Shown here one piece after another: positions 27,494 through 37,595 of a stretch of 64,000 bases of DNA (the stretch's first letter is position 1; each line of letters begins with the position of its first letter). Below the pieces are notes generated by a model. That model did not search any database. It was not told the DNA's origin and was given only the letters and a program-made list of their open reading frames with translations. Position numbers and translations under genes: made by a program. The stretch is from Actinomycetes bacterium (GTDB lineage: Bacteria; Actinomycetota; Thermoleophilia; Solirubrobacterales; Solirubrobacteraceae): assembly GCA_021784895.1 (NCBI GenBank), contig JAJYHG010000152.1, positions 1-64,000 on the forward strand, given 5' to 3'.

Positions 27494-28903
27494 CTAAGAC
27501 CATTGCGCCTTGGCCGCCAGCCTTGCTCCCAACATCCGGCCCACTCGCACGGCACCGTCAACGTGCAGGTATCCGTAGCCGGCCAGATCAGCGCTGCCAA
27601 AGTGGAGCGGACCGACAGGCTCGCGCATGAGAGGCCCATGCCGCGTCAGAGCACCGACCTCAAAGGACGAACCGTAGGCCCCGCCAGCGAATGGATCGGC
27701 AAGCCAGGGACTCTCCACATAACAAGAGGTCCTCAGCGCCTGCTCACCAAAGTACGCCGACAATGAAGCCAATACCGCCGCACGACGGTGCTCTGGGTTA
27801 CTCCTGGCAGCCCGAGTTGCGTTCTCGCCCGCAATGAACCCGACCAGTATCCCGCTACCATCAGGTAGATCGTCGTTGCAATTGTCGTACACCTCATGCA
27901 CTAGCTGGTATGGGCTGAACGCAGTGCCGGACAGGTTGCGATGTCGCCAGAATGGCTCGTCGTATTGAGCACTGACCTTGATCACCTGCCCCATATGCTG
28001 ACGCGCTCTGAGCTCGCACTGCGGCTCGGCAAGCGGAGGCAAGAAGTCGATTGACGCGACGAGCGGTGGTGGCATTGTCAGGAGCACAGAGCGCGCCCAG
28101 TAGCTAGCCCGCCCGCAAATAACCGTTGCTCCATCTTCGGACCACTCAATGCGTGTGACCGGGCTGTTCAGCACAAGGTTCCCAGCAAGCCGGGCCGCGA
28201 GCCGATCCGCCACTTGGCTGAGGCCGCCACATACGCGCAGATCGAGAACGACGTTCTCGTCAGCTAGATGCGAGAAGCCGCCCACGCTGCTGGTCAGGAG
28301 CGCAGCCGTCAGCAAGGAAAACGCCGAGTTTGGCCGTGCGATCATCGCCGGTCCAACGTATAGGCCTGCTAGGTTTAGCGCCTCCACGTCATCTGTCTGC
28401 TCAGCGAGCCAGGATGCGAAGGAGACAGCGTCGAGCTCCTCTGCATCCGGGTGCTCCCAAGGTGCTTCGGGATTGAGTTGACGCGCCAGTGCGTCCAGCG
28501 CACTGCCAACTCTGTGCAGCTGGGTGGTCGTGTGCGCCGAAAGAGGAAGGGCATCGCCGCTATATGTACGCCTGACGCCGTCATGCCCGATGTATACGTT
28601 CTCGCCGTTTCGATAGCGGGGAAAAGTTGCCAGCCCGAGGTCTTCGATCAGCCTGAGCAGCTGGTCCTGGCCCGCAGACAACCACTGTCCTCCCTGCTCG
28701 ACCCGGGTGCCATTGACGGTCTCGGTCAGCAGCCGACCCCCGACACGGTCTCGCGCCTCGACGATGACAACCGACCTACCTGCGCTTTTGAGCATGGTTG
28801 CGGCCGTCAGTCCTGTGACTCCTGCACCTACGACCACCGTGTCGACTTCCTCAGCTCGTGAGTGTCGTGTCAATTGCTCTCCCCGGTCATGCTTGACCCT
28901 CAC
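27494..28903 (-). CDS. FAD-dependent amine oxidase (flavin monoamine oxidase family)
   Basis: DTVVVGAGVTGLTAATMLKSAGRSVVIVEARDRVGGRLLTETVNGTRVEQGGQWLS; C-terminal LHFGSADLAGYGYLHVDGAVRVGRM. Confidence 0.92.
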   Translation of the reverse strand: MRVKHDRGEQLTRHSRAEEVDTVVVGAGVTGLTAATMLKSAGRSVVIVEARDRVGGRLLTETVNGTRVEQGGQWLSAGQDQLLRLIEDLGLATFPRYRNGENVYIGHDGVRRTYSGDALPLSAHTTTQLHRVGSALDALARQLNPEAPWEHPDAEELDAVSFASWLAEQTDDVEALNLAGLYVGPAMIARPNSAFSLLTAALLTSSVGGFSHLADENVVLDLRVCGGLSQVADRLAARLAGNLVLNSPVTRIEWSEDGATVICGRASYWARSVLLTMPPPLVASIDFLPPLAEPQCELRARQHMGQVIKVSAQYDEPFWRHRNLSGTAFSPYQLVHEVYDNCNDDLPDGSGILVGFIAGENATRAARSNPEHRRAAVLASLSAYFGEQALRTSCYVESPWLADPFAGGAYGSSFEVGALTRHGPLMREPVGPLHFGSADLAGYGYLHVDGAVRVGRMLGARLAAKAQWS

Positions 28904-28990
28904 GCCAGCATGGCCGTATCCAAGAGGACCAGAGCGGCACGGTGCACCTGCGACTCCCCGACGGCGCCGTGGTAGTAGCCCGATGGGCGC

Positions 28991-30355
28991 TCAGCTCAGA
29001 ACCTCTTCGGCTGCGACGGCAAGCTGGTCGCATGACCAGGCAAACAGGTCAGGGTCCATCGTCAGCTCCGGCTGCAGCCGATACGTCCATTTCTGCGGAA
29101 AGCTGATGGCAAACACTCCGCGGCGCAGCGCGGCCTGATGAAAAGCAGCCTGCGTACTGGGGTCGGGACGCTTGCTCGCCTTGTCTGTGACGAACTCAAG
29201 CGCCCCCCACGCGCCGTACTGGCGATAGTCCCCGATGCCCTCATAACGCTCGACGAGGCTGCCCAGTTTCTGACGTCCGATCTCCTGCAGTTGAAGCGCG
29301 TTGTCGATCGCGGCGGGCATCAGATCAAGGCCCGCGAGTGCTCCCGCCACGGCACCCGGCTCCCAAACATAGGTTCCTGTGGTGTGAACGTTGGTCTTTG
29401 CCATGATCGCATCGGTCCCAAGAATGGCGGCCATCGGCTGACCACCAGCGGACAACGATTTGCCGGTCAGCAGCAGATCCGGCTCCAGCCCCCACAGGTC
29501 TCCAGCCCACACGGCCCCGGATCGGCCTAGGCCGGACTGAATCTCGTCACATATGAGTACCCATCCATGGTCAGCGCACATCGCGGTCAGGCCCGCCCAG
29601 AAGGACCCAGACGGCGCGTAGACGCCTAGCTCGCCTGCGATCGGCTCGATCAGTACACCCGCAATCTGGTTTGCCTCAACCTGATGGCGCAGCAGCCAAT
29701 CGTTGATGTAGTCGATCACGAGCGAATCATCAACCGACCCTGGTTCCCGAGTGAACGCACCGCGATAACTGCTCGGGTATGGGGCGAACATTAGCCCCGG
29801 AGCGTACGGTGTGCTCCCGGTCGTGATCTCAGCAAGCTCGGTCGAAGCACTCGCTGCGAGATACGTGGACTCGCCGTGGTACTGGCCAAGGAACGTCAGG
29901 ATCATAGGGCGGCCCGTATGTTCCCGCGCTAGCCTGATCGCGCCCTCTACGGCCTCCGTGCCCGTCACCGTCGGTGCGACTCGGGTGATCTTGCCAGGCG
30001 CAAGAGCGATGAGCCGTTCAGCGAGCTCCACCACCGGCGGGGACTGCAGAAAGCACGATATCTCCATCCCATACCTGTCCCACGCGTCGCACATGGCCTT
30101 CCGCACCGTAGGAGGAAAGGGGCCATACGGCGCGGCGCCCCATGCCGCGAGATGGTTGGCGAAAGTGTTGCCGTCCACGTCGTGTATCAACCCTGACTCA
30201 TCCTTATAGTCCAGAATGAAGGGACACGTCTCACCCAGATGCATTTGAGTGTAAAACACGTCCTTCTGCCGGGCGAATATTTCCCGGGAACGCGGGCCCG
30301 GTAGTTCGGTAGCCACCTGCGGGTACGGCCGTGAGGGTCTTTCACCATTACTCAT
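28991..30355 (-). CDS. Class III (PLP) aminotransferase
   Basis: VTGTEAVEGAIRLAREHTGRPMILTFLGQYHGE, WVLICDEIQSGLGRSGAVWAGD, LTGKSLSAGGQPMAAILG. Confidence 0.92.
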   Translation of the reverse strand: MSNGERPSRPYPQVATELPGPRSREIFARQKDVFYTQMHLGETCPFILDYKDESGLIHDVDGNTFANHLAAWGAAPYGPFPPTVRKAMCDAWDRYGMEISCFLQSPPVVELAERLIALAPGKITRVAPTVTGTEAVEGAIRLAREHTGRPMILTFLGQYHGESTYLAASASTELAEITTGSTPYAPGLMFAPYPSSYRGAFTREPGSVDDSLVIDYINDWLLRHQVEANQIAGVLIEPIAGELGVYAPSGSFWAGLTAMCADHGWVLICDEIQSGLGRSGAVWAGDLWGLEPDLLLTGKSLSAGGQPMAAILGTDAIMAKTNVHTTGTYVWEPGAVAGALAGLDLMPAAIDNALQLQEIGRQKLGSLVERYEGIGDYRQYGAWGALEFVTDKASKRPDPSTQAAFHQAALRRGVFAISFPQKWTYRLQPELTMDPDLFAWSCDQLAVAAEEVLS

Positions 30356-30464
30356 ATGCGATCACCATACGCCGATATTGCTTTTTTGTCAACTGGTTCG
30401 CGCCAAGCTGCTGCCCCGGAATCTGTGTGCGATCGCCCAGCCGTCTGGCTCAGCAGGCTGGAAC

Positions 30465-31091
30465 TCAAGCCAGCTCTGGACACTGCAGAGCAAGACTCAG
30501 CCAAAGCCGCACCGAGCCGCCAGCCGCGTTCCAGTCCAGCGATGGGCGGCCGAGCGCAACCTGGACACCCAAGCCATCGCCCATCGCCACCGCCCCCGCG
30601 GCGATTAGATCCACGTCGGCGGGTTCGGCCACAGCTCCCGTCCTCACGCAGTCGAGGATCGCGTCGCGCACCACTCCGACCCATGCTTCGTACATGGCCA
30701 ACGACGCCAGCCGCAACTCTTCGTCGCGCAGCGCAGCTCGCCAGTACTCTGTCCACAGGAGCCACTCGCGCCTCGCAGGCTCCTCGTCGCCTTGCACCCC
30801 GGCAGCCAAGTGTGTGGCCACCCAGCGCAACCGCTCCACCGGACGCTCCATTTCAGCAGCTTTGGCGACGACGGCCGAAAGAAGCTCCTGCGTCGCATGC
30901 TCGAGCCCAGCGAGCACCATGGCCTCGCGGCTCCCAAACAGGTATTGCAGGTTCCCGACCGAGACGCCGGCGCAGGTGGCAACATCTGTGAACCGTGTCC
31001 GCTCAACGCCTCGTGCGGCAATCGTGTCACATAGCGCCTCAACTACGCGTGCGCGTGTTTCGCTTGATCCGCGGCCAGCCCCCGAGTTCAT
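30465..31091 (-). CDS. TetR-family regulator
   Basis: RARVVEALCDTIAARGVERTRFTDVATCAGVSVGNLQYLFGSREAMVLAGLE. Confidence 0.9.
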   Translation of the reverse strand: MNSGAGRGSSETRARVVEALCDTIAARGVERTRFTDVATCAGVSVGNLQYLFGSREAMVLAGLEHATQELLSAVVAKAAEMERPVERLRWVATHLAAGVQGDEEPARREWLLWTEYWRAALRDEELRLASLAMYEAWVGVVRDAILDCVRTGAVAEPADVDLIAAGAVAMGDGLGVQVALGRPSLDWNAAGGSVRLWLSLALQCPELA

Positions 31092-31217
31092 CAGTCGGCT
31101 CCCATGCCAGTCCTCAATGTAACCCGTTTGCTCCCAGAAGCCAGCCGCCCAGCTTGACCACTAGCTCGAGAGTGCGTCTGCGGCAACCCGCCTCAAGGAC
31201 GCGGCACGCCCGCCGTT

Positions 31218-33062
31218 TCACTTTTTCGTCAAATACCAGTTGCTCACGTCGTAACTCGCGTAAGGGCTGAGCGGATACCAGCCACCGAGATGACTCGAGA
31301 CGAGATTGATCTGGAAATCAGCCAGCGGCCAAGCCAGCGAAGCGACATTCTTAGCCAGGTAGGTCTCCGCCGCGTAGAGTGCGCTCAAGCTTGAAGAGGC
31401 GTGGGTCGCGGCGATTAATCTATCGGCCACAGGATTGTTGTATCCACCACCCCAGTAGTTACCCTTGCCAAACTGCTGGCCGCCGCTCGGAAGCCCTTGG
31501 TACTGCCCGAAGTCCCACATGTAGCCGTTGTATCCGGCGATGCCCCACTTGCACGGGCCCGGAGGACACACACCTGCGATTGAAAACATCGTAGTCTGAC
31601 TCTGTGGGTCTAGTGGCAAGCTGATACCCACGCGCGCAGCCGCCGTGTCAAAGGCTTCGACCTGAGCTAGGAAACTAGGAGAACCGGTGTCGTACATCAA
31701 GGGAATACTCAATGGCTTGTTCTTAGGCACGCCGGGGCCGCACTCGTTCGCAGCGCTGCCAGGGCGTGCGCACACGTCGATTCCGTTGGCTCCCTTAACC
31801 CAGCCGTGCGACCGAAGAAGTGCCTTCGCGGCGCTAGGGCTATACGGGTACGGGTTACTCCGCAGTGCGGGTGCTACCAAATTAGAGCCCGGATAATCAG
31901 GCGCGACTCCATAGTCTGGAATCCCATAGCCATGGTCAGTCTGTTTGATATACAGCGCCTGATTTACTAGGTGCTGGAGCGCCTGTCTTACGTACAGCTG
32001 GCCGACAAGGTTCTTCCAGGGCCCGGTGTACCCAAATTCAAACATTTCGTTGTAGAAGTAGGGCCACGCTGTGACGCTGTATCCGAGTGATTTGAAGTGG
32101 CTCACTTGGTTAGCGTCGCTGAACGGGAGGTAGCCAAAATCTACGACCCCTGCCCTCACAGCATCGACCTCAGCCGTGTCAGATGAAAAACTGTAGATCT
32201 GGTAGCCAGCGAGATGAGGCTTGACCGGGCCGCTGAAGGACCGGTTCGCGGCCATGACCGTGTGGTAGGTAGTTGGGTTATACGACTTAATTACCCACGG
32301 GCCGTCCACAACCTTCCACAGTTTGCTCGTGCCGTACGTCGAGAGCGATTGAGATTGGTGGTACAGAAATGCGAATACTTTGGCGGCGCCCGCCGGCGTC
32401 GCAGCCACGTTGGTCACGCTGCATGTCAGACACGTTTTATCCCAAGCCTGCACAGGCAACGGATAGATCCAGGTCAGCTGATTATCGGTGAACCACTGCG
32501 CACTGTAAGGGCGCTTGAGATGAAGAACGAATTTGTACGGCCCCGGGTAGCTGACGTTGACGATATCGGCGGGCATCTCTCCAGCAACATAAGGTGCGTA
32601 CTTCCCCGCCTTGACGGCTGCCGCTTCAAGTTCGAAGAAGAAGCGCACGTCGGCTGTCGTGACGGGAAGGCCGTCCGACCACCGCCATCCGCGGTTCAAG
32701 GTGACGGTAACCGTACGGTTGCCGTCGGAGAAGACTGGCTTCCGGCCAATGGAACGAGGATAATTGATTCCGGTCTTACCAGGGGCTCCAGCGAAGTAGA
32801 GCGGATTCCACATCCCGCTCTCAACGTTGCTGTCGTACGATTCATAGTTCGCTTGATTCTCCAGCGGTAGGATCCAGGTGAAGTCGTCGTCGACCGGCAG
32901 CGCGTAGCTAGCCACGCCTCCCTTGATTGGGGTGCCTTTGGCAGCGGCTGCCCCAGCCGCTGGCGTGGAGGACCCACAGGCCGCAATGGCCACGGCCGCG
33001 ACGAACCCCGCGCTCACCGCGATGAGTGGCCGGCGGAAGATACGAATCCGCGATGTCAACAT
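31218..33062 (-). CDS. ABC transporter substrate-binding lipoprotein, family 5 (peptide/opine type)
   Basis: MLTSRIRIFRRPLIAVSAGFVAAVAIAACGSS lipobox; NRTVTVTLNRGWRWSDGLPVTTADVRFFFEL. Confidence 0.92.
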   Translation of the reverse strand: MLTSRIRIFRRPLIAVSAGFVAAVAIAACGSSTPAAGAAAAKGTPIKGGVASYALPVDDDFTWILPLENQANYESYDSNVESGMWNPLYFAGAPGKTGINYPRSIGRKPVFSDGNRTVTVTLNRGWRWSDGLPVTTADVRFFFELEAAAVKAGKYAPYVAGEMPADIVNVSYPGPYKFVLHLKRPYSAQWFTDNQLTWIYPLPVQAWDKTCLTCSVTNVAATPAGAAKVFAFLYHQSQSLSTYGTSKLWKVVDGPWVIKSYNPTTYHTVMAANRSFSGPVKPHLAGYQIYSFSSDTAEVDAVRAGVVDFGYLPFSDANQVSHFKSLGYSVTAWPYFYNEMFEFGYTGPWKNLVGQLYVRQALQHLVNQALYIKQTDHGYGIPDYGVAPDYPGSNLVAPALRSNPYPYSPSAAKALLRSHGWVKGANGIDVCARPGSAANECGPGVPKNKPLSIPLMYDTGSPSFLAQVEAFDTAAARVGISLPLDPQSQTTMFSIAGVCPPGPCKWGIAGYNGYMWDFGQYQGLPSGGQQFGKGNYWGGGYNNPVADRLIAATHASSSLSALYAAETYLAKNVASLAWPLADFQINLVSSHLGGWYPLSPYASYDVSNWYLTKK

Positions 33063-33385
33063 ACTGAATCCCCTTTGAGAGCAGCCCGTCACGTACCGTT
33101 GAGAGGTCAGCTGCGCTAGAGATCTGCTGAGAGCCGGTTAGGCACGGAAGGCGCGCGGTCTGACCATACCGAGATATTACGCGACTTTGCGGCTGCTGTC
33201 AAGGGGTGATCAGTGACGGTGCGGCGCCTCCAAGCACCAAGGATGAGAGCTTGAGCCCGAGGCTGGGCCTCGGTGAAGCCCGTGAAGGTAGACCAGCCTG
33301 TGCGTCTGCGAGCAACCGGTTCTAGCCCAGTTTCACGAACTTTCCGAACTGGAGCCCGTATGCGCAAATGATCGGAAGGCCGCTA

Positions 33386-34221
33386 GACCCTATCCCGGTA
33401 GAGGGTTGATGTGCGCTACCTCGAATCTTGTGATCAGCGTCGTCTGGATGTCGATCAAGGGGTTCTGATGGGACTTATCGACCGTGATGATGGCTGGCGG
33501 TTGCCGGGCTGGCTGTGGAAACTGATCGAGGTGCTGTTGCCTGAGCGGCCGGCGCATCCTTGGGCGTGTCACAACCTGCGGGCACCTGACCGCCAGGCGA
33601 TGAACGCGATCCTGCTGGTCCTGCGGACAGAGATGCAGTGGGACGCGCTGAACAGCTGCGTTGTGCGCTCGCCATCCTCTGCTCACCGCCAGTTTCAGGA
33701 ACGGCAGGCCGGAGTGTTTCATGAGATCGGGCGCCACGGCCTGCTGGACCTGGAAAAGACAGTCGGGCTCGATTGGTCGTTTTTTGCGTGTGACATGTGA
33801 CCGCGCGGTAGGAAAGGCTCCGCTTGGAGCCCCTCAAACCGGGCCGAACCCTACTGGTGATCGCGGTGAAGAGAGCCAAGCGCTCGGTCGTCACGGACGC
33901 CGCTGGTGTTCCTCTCGGGATAGCGATCAAGGGCGCGAACCGCAAGGATCAGCTGCTCTTGGAAGCGACGCTTGAGTCGGTGCCAGTCGCTCGGCCGATC
34001 CCAACCGATCAAGCCCCTCAGGTGCCGTGCCTGGACAAGAGCTATGACCACTCGAGCGTGGCGGCGTTGTGTGATCACTCCACGCTTTGTGCTCCAAATC
34101 CGCACCCGCGGCGAGGAGATCGACGAGAACCACGAAGCGCTGCTCCAGCTCGCCAGGGGACTCATCGCACTCGAACGCGCTCACGCCTGGCGAGAAGCGA
34201 ACCCTCTACCGGCATAGGCCC
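33386..34221 (+). mobile_element. IS5-family element, transposase decayed, terminal inverted repeats retained
   Basis: IRs CCTATcCCGGTAGAGGGTT (33389..33407) and its complement AACCCTCTACCGGcATAGG (34200..34218), 18/19; transposase pieces in three frames (LIEVLLPERPAH..., RAKRSVVTDAAGVPLGIAIKGANRKDQLLLEATLE..., IRTRGEE). Confidence 0.85.
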
Positions 34222-34228
34222 TCATCTT

Positions 34229-35506
34229 ATGCCGCACCCCAAGCCGAGATGGCGCCCCGGTGACGATGCTCCTGTCGACATCGGCATCCGCGGTGAGAGG
34301 ATTGTGGAGGTCGCGGCGGTGATCGACCGGGGTGGTGCCAGCGAGATCGACGGAGAGGGGCGGCTGTTGACGCCGCCGTTCATCGAGAGCCACTTCCACC
34401 TGGATTCGGTGCTGAGCGCCGGCACCCCGCGCCGCAACGGCTCAGGCACGTTGCTTGAAGGCATCACGCTCTGGGGTGAGCTGCAGCCGCTGCTCACGCA
34501 GGAGGGGATGAGGGAGCGTGCGCGTGAGTATCTGCGCTGGTGCGTGGCGCAGGGCACGCTGTTTTTGCGCAGCCATGTGGACACCTGCGACCCGCGGCTG
34601 ATCGGGGTGCGCACGCTGATCGAGCTGCGCGAGGAGTTCCGCGGGCTCGTCGACATCCAGCTCGTTGCGTTTCCCCAGCACGGCCTGCTGCGCTTCCCGA
34701 ACGCGATCCGGCTGCTTGACCAGGCGCTGGACATGGGCATCGAGGTTGTCGGCGGGATTCCTCACTACGAACGCACCAGGGAGGCGGGGATCGAGAGCAT
34801 CCGGCTGCTGATGGACCGCGCGCAACGGCGCAACCTTCGTGTTGACATGCACTGCGACGAGACCGACGATCCGCTCTCGCGCTTCGCCGAGGTGCTCGCC
34901 GAGCAGACGGTCGCACGGGACATGCAGGGACGTGTTACCGGCAGCCACCTGACGTCGATGCACTCGGTCGACAACTACTACTTCGCGAAGCTGCTCGGGC
35001 TGCTGCAGGACGCCAGCCTGCAGGTGGTCGCCAATCCGCTTGTGAACCTGCTGATCCAGGGCCGCTACGACACCTACCCCAAGCGCCGGGGCCTGACCAG
35101 GGTCAAAGAGCTGATCGCTGCCGGGGTGAACGTCAGCTTCGGCTTGGACTGCGTGATGGATCCCTGGTACCCGCTCGGAACCGGAGACATGCTGGAGGTT
35201 GCCTGGATGGCGCTGCATGCCTGCCAGATGTCTGGCGTCGAGGAGATCCCACTGATGTTCGACGCGGTCACGACCGCTGCCGCACGGACGCTCGGGCTCG
35301 AGGACTACGGCCTTGAGACCGGTTGCTCGGCCGACGCCGTCCTGCTCGACGCCTCAAGCGTCGAGGACGCGCTACGCACACGCCCCAGCCGGCTCGCGGT
35401 GATCCGGCGCGGCAGGATCGTCGCACGCACAACCCCGCCGCAGCGCACCCTGCTCGCCGACGGCTTGGCGGGCCCGGTCGAGTTCCACCAGCCGGCGTTT
35501 CGCTGA
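34229..35506 (+). CDS. codA: Cytosine deaminase-type amidohydrolase
   Basis: GRLLTPPFIESHFHLDSVLSAG, LRSHVDTCDPRL, VDMHCDETDDP, GSHLTSMHSVDNYY, VSFGLDCVMDPW. Confidence 0.88.
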   Translation: MPHPKPRWRPGDDAPVDIGIRGERIVEVAAVIDRGGASEIDGEGRLLTPPFIESHFHLDSVLSAGTPRRNGSGTLLEGITLWGELQPLLTQEGMRERAREYLRWCVAQGTLFLRSHVDTCDPRLIGVRTLIELREEFRGLVDIQLVAFPQHGLLRFPNAIRLLDQALDMGIEVVGGIPHYERTREAGIESIRLLMDRAQRRNLRVDMHCDETDDPLSRFAEVLAEQTVARDMQGRVTGSHLTSMHSVDNYYFAKLLGLLQDASLQVVANPLVNLLIQGRYDTYPKRRGLTRVKELIAAGVNVSFGLDCVMDPWYPLGTGDMLEVAWMALHACQMSGVEEIPLMFDAVTTAAARTLGLEDYGLETGCSADAVLLDASSVEDALRTRPSRLAVIRRGRIVARTTPPQRTLLADGLAGPVEFHQPAFR

Positions 35507-35546
35507 AGTGCAGCCTCACCGTGGCCGGCCGGCGTGCGTGCGTGGC

Positions 35547-35873
35547 TCAGCTGCCTCGGTAAGTGCTGTAGGCAAATGGGCTCAGCAGCAGCGGCACGTG
35601 ATGGTGGGCATCGGCGTCGGTAATCCGAAAAGCCACGGTAACCTCTGGGTAGAAGGCGTCTACGCCAACGGTGTCGAAGTAGCTTCCGACATCAAACCAC
35701 AGTCGCTTCACGCCGGTGCCGGGTGTGCCCAGACGAGTGATCCGGCCGTCCTCGTCGGTGTGTCCTTCGGCAGTGGCCTGCCAGTCGCCGTCCACCTCCT
35801 CAAAGAGCCTGACGTGAACACCCGCGGCGGGTCGACCGCTGATCGCGTCGAGCACGTGCGTAGAGAGGCTCAT
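35547..35873 (-). CDS. uraH: 5-hydroxyisourate hydrolase
   Basis: MSLSTHVLDAISGRPAAGVHVRL ... HHHVPLLLSPFAYSTYRGS (C-terminal YRGS). Confidence 0.96.
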   Translation of the reverse strand: MSLSTHVLDAISGRPAAGVHVRLFEEVDGDWQATAEGHTDEDGRITRLGTPGTGVKRLWFDVGSYFDTVGVDAFYPEVTVAFRITDADAHHHVPLLLSPFAYSTYRGS

Positions 35874-36589
35874 CTCATCTCCTCAAGCAACTTCTCCAGG
35901 CGCAGGCGGTTGATTTGGGCGAGCTCCGCCAGTACGACCCCGCGCTCGGTTTGCGGATCATTGGCCAGACGGCCCAGGCAGATCTCGAGCAACTCTCTAG
36001 CGGTGCGGCCCGTGGCACAAACCAGGTAGATGTGCCCGAAGCGGCGCTCGTAAGCGGTGTTGGCGGCTGCCAGCTGGGCCTTCAGGTCAATGCCGGCCTC
36101 GGCGACCAGCGCCTGCTCGCCACGCACCCACGCCGCCGCGGCGGCGTGGGCGGCGTCGGTGGCTGCGTAGGCAGAGTCGGCGGCGGGGGTGGCGGGGGTG
36201 GCGGGGGTGGCGGGGGTGGCCGACGCGGTGTCGGCGGCGTCCGCGATATCGCCGATGCGCGGGTGGCCTGCCAGCGCCTGGGCGAGTCCGTTGTCATTCA
36301 GGGCGGCGGTCAGCCGGTCGGACGCTTCCAGCAGCGCTCGTCGGGATGCGTACGGCCGCCCAGCGAGGATCCCCGCAACCCAGCTCCCGGAAGCGCAACA
36401 GCGATGCAATGCGAGCCGCAGATCGCCCTCGGCGTCGTCATTGAACGCATGCGGGCCCGTGGTGATAGCGCTAGCGGGCAACATCAACTCGCTCGCGGCA
36501 GCAGCAAGGGGCACGTGGGTGAGTAACTGCGATGTACTCCGCCTCATCGACGACAACCCCGCGACGACGACGCGGGCTCGCTTCCGCAT
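35870..36589 (-). CDS. uraD: OHCU decarboxylase with Ala/Thr/Pro-rich insertion
   Basis: LAGHPRIGD ... NTAYERRFGHIYLVCATGRTARELLEICLGRLANDPQTE; ATGA overlap with uraH. Confidence 0.93.
   Translation of the reverse strand: MRKRARVVVAGLSSMRRSTSQLLTHVPLAAAASELMLPASAITTGPHAFNDDAEGDLRLALHRCCASGSWVAGILAGRPYASRRALLEASDRLTAALNDNGLAQALAGHPRIGDIADAADTASATPATPATPATPAADSAYAATDAAHAAAAAWVRGEQALVAEAGIDLKAQLAAANTAYERRFGHIYLVCATGRTARELLEICLGRLANDPQTERGVVLAELAQINRLRLEKLLEEMR
36182..36220. repeat. Tandem GGCGGGGGT repeat (about 4 units) inside uraD
   Basis: ggcgggggtggcgggggtggcgggggtggcgggggtggc; encodes ATPATPATPATP on the minus strand. Confidence 0.85.
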
Positions 36590-36717
36590 CGTGGGTTAGC
36601 ATTTTCATTATTGCAGCCTAGGCCACTACTCCCAAGCTGTCAAACGAGACTGACGGGTCCTCCTTCAGCAACGACAAACCGCCAGACAACAGCTGCGCCG
36701 CTCAGATAGGCCACCGG

Positions 36718-37518
36718 TCAGGCAGGCTGCAGCTCCGCGGTTGCACGGCTGGTGCCGGCGGCCTCGAGTTCCGCGCCGATCCGGCGGGCAGCGTCGGCAA
36801 GAACCGGCACGGCACGCATGACCACTTCATCTGACACCCGTGGCAGCGGTCCCGAGATCGAGAGTGCCATCGGGCGCGGCGCCGGTTGCACCGCGACCGC
36901 CACGCAGCGCACGCCCAGCTCGTGCTCGCCGTCGTCGATCGCGTATCCACGCTGGCGCACCTGATCGAGGTCGGCGATCAGCCGCTCCGGCGTCGTGAGC
37001 GTGTGCTCGGTGCGCCGCGGCATACCGGTCCGGCCCAGCAGCCCGCGGACGGCGTCCTCCGGCATGTGGGCGAGGATCGCCTTGCCCACTGCGGTGCTGT
37101 GCGGCTTGACGCGGCCACCGACCTCGGTGAACATGCGCATGAAGTTCTGGGACGGCTGCAGCTGGGCGACGTAGACAACCTCATCCCCGTCCAGGACTGC
37201 GAGGTTGACAGACTCGCCGAGCAGGTCTACCACCTGCGACATTTGCGGGTGCGCGAGCGTTGCCAGACGCTTGGTACTCGTGTCGACCAGGCGCATCAGC
37301 CGCGGGCCGAGCGAGTACTGACGCGACGGCTCTTGGCGCACGTAGCCGAGTCCGACGAGCGTTCGGATCAGGCGGTGGATCGTGGGCGGCGGCAGCTGTG
37401 TCCTGGTGGCGAGCTGAGACAAGCTGATCTCGCCACCAGCGTCAGCCATGGCCTCGAGCAGGCCGAAAGCCCTACTGAGCGACTGAACCCCGTTTTTTCC
37501 GGAGCTTCCAGTTGCCAT
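36718..37518 (-). CDS. IclR-family transcriptional regulator
   Basis: SLSRAFGLLEAMADAGGEISLSQLATRTQLPPPTIHRLIRTLVGLGYVRQEPSRQYSLGPRLMRL; VGKAILAHMPEDAVRGLLG. Confidence 0.94.
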   Translation of the reverse strand: MATGSSGKNGVQSLSRAFGLLEAMADAGGEISLSQLATRTQLPPPTIHRLIRTLVGLGYVRQEPSRQYSLGPRLMRLVDTSTKRLATLAHPQMSQVVDLLGESVNLAVLDGDEVVYVAQLQPSQNFMRMFTEVGGRVKPHSTAVGKAILAHMPEDAVRGLLGRTGMPRRTEHTLTTPERLIADLDQVRQRGYAIDDGEHELGVRCVAVAVQPAPRPMALSISGPLPRVSDEVVMRAVPVLADAARRIGAELEAAGTSRATAELQPA

Positions 37519-37576
37519 TTCAGCCCTCCAGGCACCGTTGCGCAGTCGACTGACGATTCGTTGAACGATATTAGCA

Positions 37577-37591
37577 TTCCACGATACGGCA
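37577..37591. promoter_or_regulatory. Candidate operator TTCCACGATACGGCA upstream of iclR
   Basis: Same architecture as sites at 43794, 51635, 52946 and 53110. Confidence 0.3.
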
Positions 37592-37595
37592 GCGG

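Noticed and set aside
33251-33280. Hairpin CCGAGGC-tgg-GCCTCGG upstream of the IS5 element
   Set aside because: Good stem but no T-run and no adjacent gene end; too weak to call a terminator.
34442-35218. 258-aa ORF antisense to codA
   Set aside because: Shadow ORF; codA frame has full amidohydrolase motifs.
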